A model generated the notes under the pieces. It was not told where the DNA came from, did not search any database, and saw only the letters and a list, made by a program, of their open reading frames with translations. Position numbers and translations under genes: made by a program. Shown in pieces: positions 25,097 to 33,541 of a stretch of 61,406 bases of DNA. The stretch spans positions 1-61,406 of the forward strand of contig CANLVD010000018.1 in the NCBI GenBank assembly GCA_947494445.1, in the 5' to 3' direction. Origin of the DNA: an uncultured Paracoccaceae bacterium (lineage in GTDB: Bacteria; Pseudomonadota; Alphaproteobacteria; Rhodobacterales; Rhodobacteraceae). Each line of letters begins with the position of its first letter. Position 1 is the first letter of the stretch.

Positions 25097-25151
25097 CTTG
25101 CAGCGGCCCGCGCGCTTACCTAGTCTGGCCCGACCCAGCCGCAGTGAGCCC

Positions 25152-26183
25152 ATGAGCCGCCAGAACCCCTTTTGTGACGTCATCATCCGCGCCGACAGTT
25201 CCGCACAGATCGGCACCGGCCACGTGATGCGCTGCCTGACGCTGGCCGACCGGTTGCGCGCCCATGGCCTCACGTCACGGTTCCTCTGCCGCGATCTGCC
25301 CGGCAACATCGCTGGGCGCATCCACAAGGCCGGGTTCACGGTCACGCTGATTGACGGCCCGGAGGCGCAAACCTGTGCCGAAGAAATCACCACAAGCGCC
25401 CCCCGCTGGATCGTCCTCGATCACTACGACCTTGGGTCTGAATGGGCGCGCAGCTGTGCCCAAGACCACCCCGTGCTCGCAATCGACGATCTGGCCGATC
25501 GACCACATCACTGCGCCCTCCTGCTGGACCAGAATTTCGGACGTAACCGTGAAGATTATGACGGTCTGATCACACCGGATGCCAAAACCCTGATCGGCCC
25601 GCATTATGCTCTGCTGCGCCCGGAATTTGCAGCTGCCCGTGTGGCCTCGCTTAGCCGCCGGTCCACCGCCCCTGCCCGCCATCTGCTGATCAATTTCGGC
25701 GGAGCCGATCCGCAGGGCATCACGGCCCGCGTCCTTCGCCACCTCGCGCCGGAGGCTCCCAACTGGGAGCGGATCACCATCGTCATGGGCCCCGCCGCAG
25801 ACACGCTGCGGGATGTCCATCAGGCCGCTGCCCAGCTGGGGCCAGCCGCCAGCATCCTCACCGATGTCACCGACATGGCACGCCTGATGAGCGAAAGCGA
25901 CGTGGCCCTTGGCGCGGCAGGCTCCACGTCCTGGGAACGCTGCTGTCTCGGCCTGCCGACCGGCCTGCTGGTGCTGGCCGACAACCAGCGCGAAATCGCC
26001 GAAGGTCTGCACAACAGGGGGGCTGCCGAAACGCTGGCCGATGATCTGACCACCCTACCCGGCTTTCTTGCCCGCATGCGCAGCTCCGACACTGACCGCC
26101 TTGCGATCTCGGGAACTGCCGCGACCATCACTGACGGACAAGGTGCTGACCGGGTCGCGCGCGCGATGCTGGAAATCGCCTGA
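25152..26183 (+). CDS. pseG: UDP-sugar hydrolase of pseudaminic acid synthesis, PseG
   Basis: A 343-residue protein related to GT28 glycosyltransferases. The N-terminal IRADSSAQIGTGHVMRCLTLADRL carries the GxGHxxRC motif of PseG, and GAAGSTSWERCCLGLP near residue 255 is the nucleotide-sugar site. It removes UDP from UDP-6-deoxy-AltdiNAc in the cytoplasm. The ATG at 25152 begins the family sequence; the longer frame runs through the preceding gene. It is followed after 49 bases by pseI. The rest of the pathway (pseB, pseC, pseF) is 5 kb away beyond the replication module. Confidence 0.92.
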   Translation: MSRQNPFCDVIIRADSSAQIGTGHVMRCLTLADRLRAHGLTSRFLCRDLPGNIAGRIHKAGFTVTLIDGPEAQTCAEEITTSAPRWIVLDHYDLGSEWARSCAQDHPVLAIDDLADRPHHCALLLDQNFGRNREDYDGLITPDAKTLIGPHYALLRPEFAAARVASLSRRSTAPARHLLINFGGADPQGITARVLRHLAPEAPNWERITIVMGPAADTLRDVHQAAAQLGPAASILTDVTDMARLMSESDVALGAAGSTSWERCCLGLPTGLLVLADNQREIAEGLHNRGAAETLADDLTTLPGFLARMRSSDTDRLAISGTAATITDGQGADRVARAMLEIA

Positions 26184-26232
26184 GGCATTCGCTATATCCC
26201 CCCTGCCCGTCCCCACAAAGGAGCCCCGCCAG

Positions 26233-27282
26233 ATGCCCGCAGACATCACCATCGACGGCCGCGCCATCGGCCCCGGCCATGCTCCCTATTGCATCGCCGA
26301 GATTTCGGCCAACCATAACGGCCAGCTCTCGCGCGTGTTCGAACTGATCGACGCCGCGGCCGACATCGGTGCTCATGCCGCCAAGATCCAGACCTATCGC
26401 CCTGACACGATCACACTCGACAGCGACCTGCCCGATTTCCAGATCACCGAAGGGCTGTGGAAAGACCGCACGCTCTTTGATCTCTATGGCGAGGCGCATA
26501 CGCCCTGGGACTGGCACGCCGACATCTTTGCCCATGCGGCCAGACGCGGCATCACGCTGTTTTCTTCGCCCTTCGATTTCACCGCCATCGACCTCTTGGA
26601 AGACCTCGGTGCGCCAGCCTACAAGATCGCCTCTTTCGAGGTGATCGACCTGCCGCTCATCCGCCACGCTGCGCGCACCGGCAAGCCGATGATCATCTCC
26701 ACCGGCATGGCCAATGATGTTGAGATCGCCGAGGCGCTGGACGCCGCGCGCAGCGCCGGCTGCACCGAACTGGCGCTTCTGCATTGCGTGTCGGCCTATC
26801 CGGCCGCGCCCGAGGATTACAACCTTGCCACCATCCCCGACATGGCCGCACGCTTCGACGTGCTGACCGGCCTGTCGGACCACACCATCGGCAATGAAAC
26901 CGCGATTGCGGCCACCGCGCTTGGGGCCTGCGTGATCGAAAAGCACTTCACCTTTGACCGCAACGGCGGCGGGCCGGATGACAGCTTTTCGCTGGAGCCG
27001 CCCGAGTTCCGCGCTCTGGTCGACGGCACAGCCATTGCCCATGCAGCCCTTGGAAAGGTCGACTACGGTCTGAAATCATCCGAGCAGGGCAACATCAAAT
27101 TCCGCCGCTCGCTTTTTTTCGTGCGCGATCTGAAAGCGGGTGAGACCATCACAGCAGACGCCATCCGCTCGGTCCGCCCCGGTTATGGCATCCCGCCAAA
27201 ACACGCGGATGAGATCATCGGCAAAACCGTCACCCGCGACGTGGCCGCAAACACCTCCGTGCAGTGGGATGCATTGACGTAA
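26233..27282 (+). CDS. pseI: Pseudaminic acid synthase, PseI
   Basis: A 349-residue NeuB-superfamily enzyme that condenses 6-deoxy-AltdiNAc with phosphoenolpyruvate. The TIM-barrel start YCIAEISANHNGQLSRVFELI and the GLSDHTIGNETAIAATALGACVIEKHFT region are typical, and the last ~60 residues form a SAF (antifreeze-like) domain with RSLFFVRDLKAGETIT. AAAGGAG lies nine bases before the ATG. Being next to pseG favours pseudaminic acid over sialic or legionaminic acid. Confidence 0.92.
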   Translation: MPADITIDGRAIGPGHAPYCIAEISANHNGQLSRVFELIDAAADIGAHAAKIQTYRPDTITLDSDLPDFQITEGLWKDRTLFDLYGEAHTPWDWHADIFAHAARRGITLFSSPFDFTAIDLLEDLGAPAYKIASFEVIDLPLIRHAARTGKPMIISTGMANDVEIAEALDAARSAGCTELALLHCVSAYPAAPEDYNLATIPDMAARFDVLTGLSDHTIGNETAIAATALGACVIEKHFTFDRNGGGPDDSFSLEPPEFRALVDGTAIAHAALGKVDYGLKSSEQGNIKFRRSLFFVRDLKAGETITADAIRSVRPGYGIPPKHADEIIGKTVTRDVAANTSVQWDALT

Positions 27283-27404
27283 TTTCACGCAGCGCTCAGT
27301 TTCCTGCGCCTGTGTGAACCCCTTAACAGACCCACCCCGCGCTTTCCGGCAAAACAGGGACACGGCCAGACAAGGCCACACCCTGAACCACTGGAGAGAC
27401 CGAC

Positions 27405-27617
27405 ATGACAACCCGCACCACAGCCGCCCGCATCGCCGCCCCGATCCTCGATATCTTCGCAGGCTTCGGTTACGCCTTTCGCTATCTGCGCGCCTACAAG
27501 GACTTGCAGGACGTGCGCTCGCTTGACGCCGAGCGTTTGCGCGATGCTGGTCTGACCCGCAAGCAGGTCGACGCCATGACCATGTCCGATTTCGTGAAAG
27601 CGCCCTATCAGAAGTGA
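27405..27617 (+). CDS. Small DUF1127-like protein
   Basis: A 70-residue protein with GGAGAG before its ATG. The C-terminal half (LRAYKDLQDVRSLDAERLRDAGLTRKQVDAM) follows the pattern of DUF1127/YjiS domains, which in alphaproteobacteria occur in small basic proteins involved in RNA turnover and phosphate or carbon responses. It is a lone gene between pseI and the replication initiator. Function here is unknown. Confidence 0.7.
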   Translation: MTTRTTAARIAAPILDIFAGFGYAFRYLRAYKDLQDVRSLDAERLRDAGLTRKQVDAMTMSDFVKAPYQK

Positions 27618-27627
27618 TGATTGTCTT

Positions 27628-27643
27628 TTATTATCAGTGACTT
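27628..27643 (+). repeat. 16-bp direct repeat, left copy, flanking the replication module
   Basis: TTATTATCAGTGACTT here matches TTATTATCAATGACTT at 31239-31254 in 15 of 16 positions and in the same orientation. The two copies bracket the initiator, origin and parAB genes and are the most AT-rich spots nearby. Confidence 0.6.
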
Positions 27644-27649
27644 GAACAT

Positions 27650-28336
27650 TCAGACATCAAACACGACCCTAATCTCGGAGACCTCATCATCGACCGCCCG
27701 ACAGGCAGCCAGGATCCGCGCGGTGAAATGGGTTTGCACGTAAGCTGCGTGAAACCGGCTGGGGGCAGTCAGTGTCAGCCGCCCCCCTGCCCGCTCGGCC
27801 CGCTTGAGCGCGGCAAGCCAGGCTCCGAAACCTGCACCGTCCTCGGCATGCAGCACGGCACTCGCCAGCGCCCATTCCGTTCCGGTTGAAACATCGGGTG
27901 CCGCCACGTCCGCCTTTCCCTGAAACGGCACCACATTCGCGACCTCATCCGTCTGGTCCAGCCGGGCCACGAAATCCGGGCCGATCGACGGCCACAAACC
28001 GCGCGTGTCCTCAAGGATCCGGTCCAGATCAATCCGGTATTCCGAGACCCTGCCGCGCGCACCCTGCCTGCGCACCACAAGCCAGCCAAGCCCGCGCAGG
28101 CGCGCCATCTCGCGCTTGACGGTCCGCTCATCACAAGTCCAGAGTTTTGCTATCTCGCGCTGCCCCACCGCAAGCTCGTCGCGCTGCCAGTTGTAGCGCG
28201 CCGTGATCAGCGTGATCAGCCGCAGCACCCGACGCTGATCGGCCTTGCCCAGCGACAGGGCATAGGCCCCCATCGCCGTGATCACATCATATTTGCGCGA
28301 CGCCGCCTGGCGCCCCACAGGGCGTGTCTTGAGCAT
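27650..28336 (-). CDS. Plasmid replication initiator, DnaA-like type
   Basis: A 228-residue protein. The N-terminal half has a winged helix-turn-helix (ELAVGQREIAKLWTCDERTVKREMARLRGLGWLVV at about 53-87). The C-terminal part from about residue 148 resembles the DnaA N-terminal domain (FGAWLAALKR, then RLTLTAPSRFHAAYVQTHFTARIL). This fits the DnaA-like initiators of Rhodobacterales plasmids. It reads away from parA across a 490-bp region with repeated TGTCCC elements, the expected layout of initiator, origin and partition genes. No RepC or RepB-type initiator is present, so this is the only candidate for replication. Confidence 0.78.
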   Translation of the reverse strand: MLKTRPVGRQAASRKYDVITAMGAYALSLGKADQRRVLRLITLITARYNWQRDELAVGQREIAKLWTCDERTVKREMARLRGLGWLVVRRQGARGRVSEYRIDLDRILEDTRGLWPSIGPDFVARLDQTDEVANVVPFQGKADVAAPDVSTGTEWALASAVLHAEDGAGFGAWLAALKRAERAGGRLTLTAPSRFHAAYVQTHFTARILAACRAVDDEVSEIRVVFDV

Positions 28337-28767
28337 CTGCTCTCACCTTTACCGCCAGAGTTCTGGCTGCCTCGAACCGGGATCTGTCGTCCCATTAAGC
28401 TGGAGAGATCAAAACTCAGCGTTCTTTCCCTCTCTGCACCGATTTGCGTCCGGATACGCGATTCTGTCAAGGATGAACTTCTGTGCTGACCCTGACCCAA
28501 TCCAAATCAGATCGATAGATCAAGGTAAACAGGTATTGGGGGACACTCATGTCTGTCCCCTATTAGAGCAGTTTTGTCCCTCAATCCATAGAAGGGTGGC
28601 AAACTCTGTCCCCCAGATATGGGGCCGTGATCAAGGCCCCCTTCTCCACCTGTCTGCGAATCGCAATTGGCCTTTGAAACAAGCCCGTCAGGCCGGACAG
28701 TCGCCATGATATTCGCTTTTGCGTTTTTCTCCAAATCGGCGTAAATACCAAATCAGCAGGAATTAGC

Positions 28768-28781
28768 GTCCCCGTGGGGAC
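28768..28781. repeat. parS-like palindrome 1 (centre variant)
   Basis: GTCCCCGTGGGGAC, identical to the consensus GTCCCCGCGGGGAC except for the central base. It lies in the parA promoter region, with its centre 35 bp from the centre of the next copy. Confidence 0.65.
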
Positions 28782-28801
28782 AGCGAAACACCAAAAACAA
28801 G

Positions 28802-28817
28802 TGTCCCCGCGGGGACA
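28802..28817. repeat. parS-like palindrome 2, upstream of parA
   Basis: TGTCCCCGCGGGGACA is a perfect 16-bp palindrome. It ends just before the parA ribosome-binding site (AGGAGG), so the bound protein would also repress parAB. Confidence 0.72.
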
Positions 28818-28826
28818 GGAGGCCAA

Positions 28827-30134
28827 ATGTTCACCCATCAGGACCTGTCGCAACTGCAGGCGCAATCGCTCAAAATGCAGGGCTTCATCCGTCAGCAGAC
28901 CTATTCGCCGGAGATGGAAAAGACGCTTCGGCGCTTCTCAAGCTGGGAGGTGGCCGAGCTGATCTTCCGCGTCAACCAGTCCACCATGCGCGGCCGGATG
29001 GCAGCCGACCCCACCCTGCCCCAGGGTCTGGTCGAGGAAGATGGCCGCCAGCGTTGGTACACGCTGGACGAGGTGAACGAGCTGCGCCGCCGTCTCAAGA
29101 TCAACCGCAAATCCCTGATGCCGGAACGCCCCACGGGGAAACGCGCAATCCGGGCCGCGATTGCCAACTTCAAGGGCGGTGCGGGCAAGTCCACCGTGGC
29201 GCTGCATTTCGCCCATGCTGCGGCCCTTGACGGCTACCGCGTGCTCTGTGTGGATTTCGATCCACAGGCCACGCTCAGCCATTCCATGGGCCTCTCGGAC
29301 GTGGCTGAGGAATACACTGTCTGGGGTGTCATGGCGCGCGACCTGATCCATGAGACCACGCGCATGAATGCGGTCTCGGCGGGTGCGGAAAGTGGTGCGG
29401 CCCTGCCCCAGCGCCGCCTGCCCGCGGCCATCACCGACATGGGATTGTCGGACCTGCGCGTCACCGATTTCATCAAGCCGACCTGCTGGCCCACCATCGA
29501 CATCATCCCGTCCTGCGCCAACGCGGCCTTTGTGGAATTCGCCTCGGCCCAATACCGCCACCTGAACCCCGAATGGTCCTTCTTCGCGGCCGTCTCGCGC
29601 TATCTCGATGCGATCCCGCCTGACAGCTATGACATGATCATTTTCGACTGTCCGCCCGCCATCGGCTACCAGTCGATGAATGCGGTTTTTGCCGCTGACG
29701 TACTCTATATTCCATCCGGGCCGGGCTATTGGGAATATGACAGCACCACCTCCTTCATCGGGCAATTGGCCGAGGCGCTGGAGGATCTGGACCGCTTCGG
29801 GCGCAATGTCCCCGCGGGGACACTGACCTTGCCCAAGGATTTCGCCGATGTCCGGTTTCTGCTGACCCGGTTCGAGCCGGGCAACGAGTTGCACCGCGCG
29901 ATGCACTCAGCCTTTGGTAAGGTTTTTGGCGATAGACTGTGCGACCACCCGATTGAGATGACCCGCGCGGTTGAACAATCGGGCCGGTTCCTCAGTTCCA
30001 TCTACGAGATCGATTACCGCGATATGACGCGGGAAACCTGGCGCCGGGCGCGCGGGTCCTTCGATCAGGCCTATACCGAATTCAAATCCCATCTGGTCAC
30101 CGCCTGGGACCGCATTGAGGAGCCTCAGTCATGA
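28827..30134 (+). CDS. parA: ParA-type partition ATPase
   Basis: A 435-residue plasmid partition ATPase. An N-terminal ~115-residue region contains a helix-turn-helix (SSWEVAELIFRVNQSTMRGRM), as in RepA of repABC plasmids, which autoregulates the operon. The deviant Walker A is FKGGAGKSTVALHF (near residue 115), the A' motif is VLCVDFDPQATLS, and the B motif is MIIFDCPPAIGY. AGGAGG lies five bases before the ATG. The gene overlaps parB by four bases (ATGA). A perfect parS-like palindrome is embedded in its coding sequence at 29807-29822. Confidence 0.95.
   Translation: MFTHQDLSQLQAQSLKMQGFIRQQTYSPEMEKTLRRFSSWEVAELIFRVNQSTMRGRMAADPTLPQGLVEEDGRQRWYTLDEVNELRRRLKINRKSLMPERPTGKRAIRAAIANFKGGAGKSTVALHFAHAAALDGYRVLCVDFDPQATLSHSMGLSDVAEEYTVWGVMARDLIHETTRMNAVSAGAESGAALPQRRLPAAITDMGLSDLRVTDFIKPTCWPTIDIIPSCANAAFVEFASAQYRHLNPEWSFFAAVSRYLDAIPPDSYDMIIFDCPPAIGYQSMNAVFAADVLYIPSGPGYWEYDSTTSFIGQLAEALEDLDRFGRNVPAGTLTLPKDFADVRFLLTRFEPGNELHRAMHSAFGKVFGDRLCDHPIEMTRAVEQSGRFLSSIYEIDYRDMTRETWRRARGSFDQAYTEFKSHLVTAWDRIEEPQS
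29807..29822. repeat. parS-like palindrome 3, inside parA
   Basis: TGTCCCCGCGGGGACA lies within the parA coding sequence and is read there as part of NVPAGT. A perfect copy inside a conserved gene argues that the DNA site itself is under selection. Confidence 0.7.
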
Positions 30135-31201
30135 GCAAGAAACGCCGCGTTTTCGACATTGATTTTGACGATGAAACTCAGGCTGTCCCCGCGGGGACAG
30201 CGAAACCGGAGGAGGAAACCCGCCGGGGCCCTATGGCTGCGGCCATCACCGAAACGGCCGATGCGACCCGTGCGCGTCAGGACGCCGAAGCCGCCATCCG
30301 GTCTGAGAATGACGCGCTCGCGCATGAGCATGTGCGCCTGAAACGGGCAGGGCTGATCACCGATCTGGTTGCCCTTGATCTGATCGATGCGACCAAGCTG
30401 ACCCGGGACCGCGTGCAGGGCAGGGATGAGGATCTGGACGAGTTGAAAACCTCGATCCGGGAGGTCGGCCTGTCAAACCCGATCCGCGTGGAAAAGGTCG
30501 GCGAGCGGTTCGAGTTGATTCAGGGGTACCGCCGCCTGTCTGCCTACCGTGAACTGCTGGCCGAAACCGGAGACGAGGCCTTTGCCGCGATCCCCGCGGG
30601 GATCAATGCGACCGGCGAGGATTTGCGCAAACTGTACCGCCGGATGGTTGATGAAAACCTTGTGCGCCGGGACGTGTCGTTTGGCGAACTGGCGGCCCTC
30701 GCGCTGGCTTACCGCGCCGAGGATCCGAACCTTGAAAGCTATGATCAGGCGGTTGAAACGCTCTTTGCCTCATCGGCCCGGCAGAAGCGCAGCTACATCA
30801 AATCCTTCGTCCGTCTGCTGGCCATGCTGCAACCCCATCTGGTTCACATCGAGGCGGTGTCGCGGGCAATGGGGCTGGAGCTGGTCAAGCGGCTGGATGT
30901 CCGCCCCGAGCGGCTGGAAAATCTGCGCAGCCGGCTGAAGGCCTTGCCCGATCATTCGGTGCTGAACGAGCAGGCTTTGCTGCAGGCGTTCCTGTCGGAG
31001 AAGGTCTCGGAGGCCGCTCAGTCTCAGACGCGGGAGACCGCCAAGACCACCTTCAAAATGGCGCGCCCCGAGGGGACAGCCAAGTGCATGGTGTCCGATG
31101 GGCGGCTTGAAATCCGTCTTGACCGGGACTTCACCGACGTGGAACGGACCCGTCTGGAAGCAGCATTCCGTGCCTTCTTCGATAGGCTGGATCGGCAGTG
31201 A
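30131..31201 (+). CDS. parB: ParB-type centromere-binding protein
   Basis: A 356-residue ParB/RepB-family protein. The ParB N-terminal CTPase-like domain spans about 85-195, including SIREVGLSNPIRVEKVGERFELIQGYRRLSAYREL, followed by a helix-turn-helix domain (about 200-270) and a C-terminal dimerisation part. The start overlaps the parA stop. Two GTCCCC-type palindromes lie inside the gene, a perfect 20-bp one at 30182-30201 close to its 5' end and a variant at 30589-30604. It should load at these sites and link plasmid copies to ParA. Confidence 0.94.
   Translation: MSKKRRVFDIDFDDETQAVPAGTAKPEEETRRGPMAAAITETADATRARQDAEAAIRSENDALAHEHVRLKRAGLITDLVALDLIDATKLTRDRVQGRDEDLDELKTSIREVGLSNPIRVEKVGERFELIQGYRRLSAYRELLAETGDEAFAAIPAGINATGEDLRKLYRRMVDENLVRRDVSFGELAALALAYRAEDPNLESYDQAVETLFASSARQKRSYIKSFVRLLAMLQPHLVHIEAVSRAMGLELVKRLDVRPERLENLRSRLKALPDHSVLNEQALLQAFLSEKVSEAAQSQTRETAKTTFKMARPEGTAKCMVSDGRLEIRLDRDFTDVERTRLEAAFRAFFDRLDRQ
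30182..30201. repeat. parS-like palindrome 4, inside parB
   Basis: GCTGTCCCCGCGGGGACAGC is a perfect 20-bp palindrome in the 5' coding part of parB, the longest of the set. A degenerate relative, GATCCCCGCGGGGATC, lies further into parB at 30589-30604. Confidence 0.75.
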
Positions 31202-31208
31202 AAAGCTT

Positions 31209-31222
31209 GTCCCCGCGGGGAC
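31209..31222. repeat. parS-like palindrome 5, after parB
   Basis: GTCCCCGCGGGGAC begins eight bases after the parB stop. A single inverted half-site, CGGGGACA, follows at 31270-31277. With the copies upstream of parA these sites bracket the parAB operon on both sides. Confidence 0.72.
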
Positions 31223-31238
31223 CGATTTTTATTTCGTA

Positions 31239-31254
31239 TTATTATCAATGACTT
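31239..31254 (+). repeat. 16-bp direct repeat, right copy, flanking the replication module
   Basis: TTATTATCAATGACTT matches the left copy at 27628-27643 in 15 of 16 positions. It lies between parB and pseB. The rest of the gap 31202-31399 holds palindrome 5 and presumably the pseB promoter; I see no gene in it. Confidence 0.6.
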
Positions 31255-31399
31255 ATCGATTCCAGCTTTCGGGGACAAGCCATTGAAAGGCTTGCCATAT
31301 ATGTGCCGCCTTCTGGTGGTCAAACGGCAGAAATGACCCTATTCATAAGGCTAGGCTTCCCAACCGGCACAGCCCCAGAAACGAAGGCTCCAAAACGAG

Positions 31400-32398
31400 A
31401 TGCTCGAAAACAGCACCATACTTCTGACCGGTGGAACCGGCTCTTTCGGCAACGCGTTCGTTCCGCGCACGCTTGAGAAATACAATCCCAAGAAACTGAT
31501 CATCTTCTCGCGCGACGAGATGAAGCAATGGGAGATGGCCAAGTCCTATCAGGACGATCCACGGGTGCGCTTTTTCATTGGTGATGTCCGTGACCGGGAG
31601 CGTCTGTATCGCGCGCTCAACGGGGTTGACTACGTGGTCCATGCGGCCGCGACCAAGATCGTGCCGACCGCGGAATACAACCCGTTTGAATGCATCAAGA
31701 CCAATGTGATGGGCGCGATGAACCTGATTGACGCCTGCATCGACAAGGGCGTGAAGCGGGTGGTGGCGCTGTCTACCGACAAGGCCAGCAATCCGGTCAA
31801 TCTCTATGGCGCGACCAAGCTTTGTTCGGACAAGCTGTTTGTCGCGGGCAACGCCTATGCGGGCGAACATGGCACCAGCTTTTCGGTTGTGCGTTATGGC
31901 AATGTCATGGGCTCGCGCGGGTCGGTCATTCCGTTTTTCCTGTCGATCCGGGATCAGGGCAAACTGCCGATCACGGACCCGCGGATGACCCGTTTCATGA
32001 TCACGCTGGATGACGGTGTCGGCCTCGTTTGGCACGCGTTCGAGGACATGATCGGCGGCGAGATCTACGTCAAGAAGATCAAGTCCATGACCATCGGGGA
32101 CATCGCCAGTGCGGTTGCACCCGAGGCCACGCAGGACGTCATCGGCATCCGCCCCGGCGAGAAGATCCACGAGCAGATGATCGGGGTCGAGGATGGTCCG
32201 TTCACCTTCGAGTATCCTGAGCATTTCAAGATCCTGCCCGCGATCAACGACTGGGCGAAAAGCAAGGAGCGGATCAAGGACGGCACGCCTGTGGCCGATG
32301 GTTTTGTCTATGCCTCCGACAACAATCCCGACTGGATGAGCGTGGACGAGTTGCGCGGCTGGATTGCGGCCAACGAGGCGCGGATCGGAAAGTATTGA
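31400..32398 (+). CDS. pseB: UDP-GlcNAc 4,6-dehydratase/5-epimerase, PseB
   Basis: A 332-residue short-chain dehydrogenase family enzyme, first step of pseudaminic acid synthesis. The NAD-binding motif is TGGTGSFGNAF (residues 10-20), the active-site region is STDKASNPVNLYGATK with the Tyr-x3-Lys pair, and ATKIVPTAEYNPFECIKTNV is a PseB/FlmA hallmark. The gene starts the pseBCF operon, with three bases to pseC. In related marine bacteria homologues are called flmA and glycosylate flagellin or cell-surface polymers. Confidence 0.95.
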   Translation: MLENSTILLTGGTGSFGNAFVPRTLEKYNPKKLIIFSRDEMKQWEMAKSYQDDPRVRFFIGDVRDRERLYRALNGVDYVVHAAATKIVPTAEYNPFECIKTNVMGAMNLIDACIDKGVKRVVALSTDKASNPVNLYGATKLCSDKLFVAGNAYAGEHGTSFSVVRYGNVMGSRGSVIPFFLSIRDQGKLPITDPRMTRFMITLDDGVGLVWHAFEDMIGGEIYVKKIKSMTIGDIASAVAPEATQDVIGIRPGEKIHEQMIGVEDGPFTFEYPEHFKILPAINDWAKSKERIKDGTPVADGFVYASDNNPDWMSVDELRGWIAANEARIGKY

Positions 32399-32401
32399 GC
32401 C

Positions 32402-33541
32402 ATGATCCCATACGGCCGTCAGGATATCTCCCAGGCTGACATCGACGCGGTGATCGAGGTTCTGACCTCGGACTATCTGACCCAGGGTCCCCGCGTTCCG
32501 GCCTTTGAGGCGGCTGTGGCGGCCCATGTGGGGGCAAAGCACGGGATTGCAGTGAACTCTGCCACATCGGCTTTGCACATCGCCTGCATGGCGCTGGGGC
32601 TGGGGCAGGGGGGTCTGCTCTGGACCTCGCCTGTGACCTTCGTCGCGTCATCCAATTGCGGGCTTTACTGCGGGGCGGATGTGGATTTCGTCGACATCGA
32701 TCCCGCGACCTACAACATGAGCGTTGCGGCGCTGACGGCAAAGTTGCAGGCGGCAGAGGCGGCCGGGCGATTGCCCGACATCGTGGTGCCTGTGCATCTG
32801 GCGGGACAAAGCTGCGACATGGCGGCCATAGGCGCGTTGGCGCAGCGCTACGGCTTCAGGGTGATCGAGGATGCGAGCCACGCGATTGGCGGGCATTACA
32901 ATGGCACTTTCGTGGGCGATTGTGCGCATTCCGACATCGCCATTTTCAGCTTCCACCCGGTCAAGATCGTGACAACCGCAGAGGGCGGCATGGCGATGAC
33001 CAATGATGCGGATCTGGCGCAGAAGATGGACTATCTTCGCAGCCATGGGGTCACGCGCAATCCCGATCTGATGAGCCATTCGGACGGGCCGTGGTATTAC
33101 CAGATGATCGATCTGGGATATAATTACCGCATGACCGAGATGCAGGCCGCCCTTGGTCTGAGCCAGATGGACCGTCTGGATGCGTTCGTGGCACGCAGGC
33201 AGGAGTTGGCCCGGCAGTATGACGTGAAACTTGCCCATCTGTCTTTGACCTTGCCGCATCAGGATCACGCGACGAAATCAGCCTTTCATCTTTACATAAT
33301 CCGGCTTCAGAACGGCAACCACAAAAGCGTGTTCGAGGCGCTGCGGGCAGATGGGATCGGGGTCAACCTGCATTACATCCCCGTGCATTTACAGCCATAT
33401 TATCAACGGCTTGGGTTCAGAGCGGGTGATTTTCCGCAGGCCGAGGCGTATTACGCCGAAGCGATCTCAATCCCGCTTTATGCTGGGCTCACGGATGCCG
33501 ATCAGGATCAGGTCGTGGCGGCACTGGAGCGCGCGTTGTGA
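32402..33541 (+). CDS. pseC: UDP-4-amino-4,6-dideoxy-N-acetyl-altrosamine transaminase, PseC
   Basis: A 379-residue DegT/DnrJ/EryC1-family PLP aminotransferase. It opens with the PseC-like MIPYGRQDISQADIDAVIEVL, and the PLP lysine is in FHPVKIVTTAEGGMAMT (near residue 187). It converts the PseB product to the 4-amino sugar. It follows pseB after three bases and overlaps pseF by four bases (GTGA). The next enzyme of the known pathway, the N-acetyltransferase PseH, is not encoded next to it or anywhere else I can see on the plasmid. Confidence 0.95.
   Translation: MIPYGRQDISQADIDAVIEVLTSDYLTQGPRVPAFEAAVAAHVGAKHGIAVNSATSALHIACMALGLGQGGLLWTSPVTFVASSNCGLYCGADVDFVDIDPATYNMSVAALTAKLQAAEAAGRLPDIVVPVHLAGQSCDMAAIGALAQRYGFRVIEDASHAIGGHYNGTFVGDCAHSDIAIFSFHPVKIVTTAEGGMAMTNDADLAQKMDYLRSHGVTRNPDLMSHSDGPWYYQMIDLGYNYRMTEMQAALGLSQMDRLDAFVARRQELARQYDVKLAHLSLTLPHQDHATKSAFHLYIIRLQNGNHKSVFEALRADGIGVNLHYIPVHLQPYYQRLGFRAGDFPQAEAYYAEAISIPLYAGLTDADQDQVVAALERAL

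Larger units (their letters stand above)
28337..28826. promoter_or_regulatory. Origin and partition control region
   Basis: This 490-bp gap between the initiator and parA holds no convincing gene. It contains TGTCCC at 28554, 28575 and 28607 (21 and 32 bases apart, about two and three helix turns), an inverted GGGGACA at 28539-28545, an AT-richer stretch around 28705-28765, and two GTCCCC...GGGGAC palindromes next to parA. Iteron-like repeats plus AT-rich DNA suggest that oriV lies here. Confidence 0.55.

Noticed and set aside
28278-28709. 143-codon open frame across the origin region
   Set aside because: It overlaps the initiator start and the TGTCCC repeats, shows no ribosome-binding site and no family resemblance.
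27650-31201. repABC replicon
   Set aside because: There is no RepC-type initiator downstream of parB and no counter-transcribed RNA region between parB and a third gene; the initiator is divergent and DnaA-like.
28768-31222. CRISPR array
   Set aside because: The repeated GTCCCCGCGGGGAC units are palindromes at irregular, large distances, partly in genes, with no cas genes. They fit partition sites.
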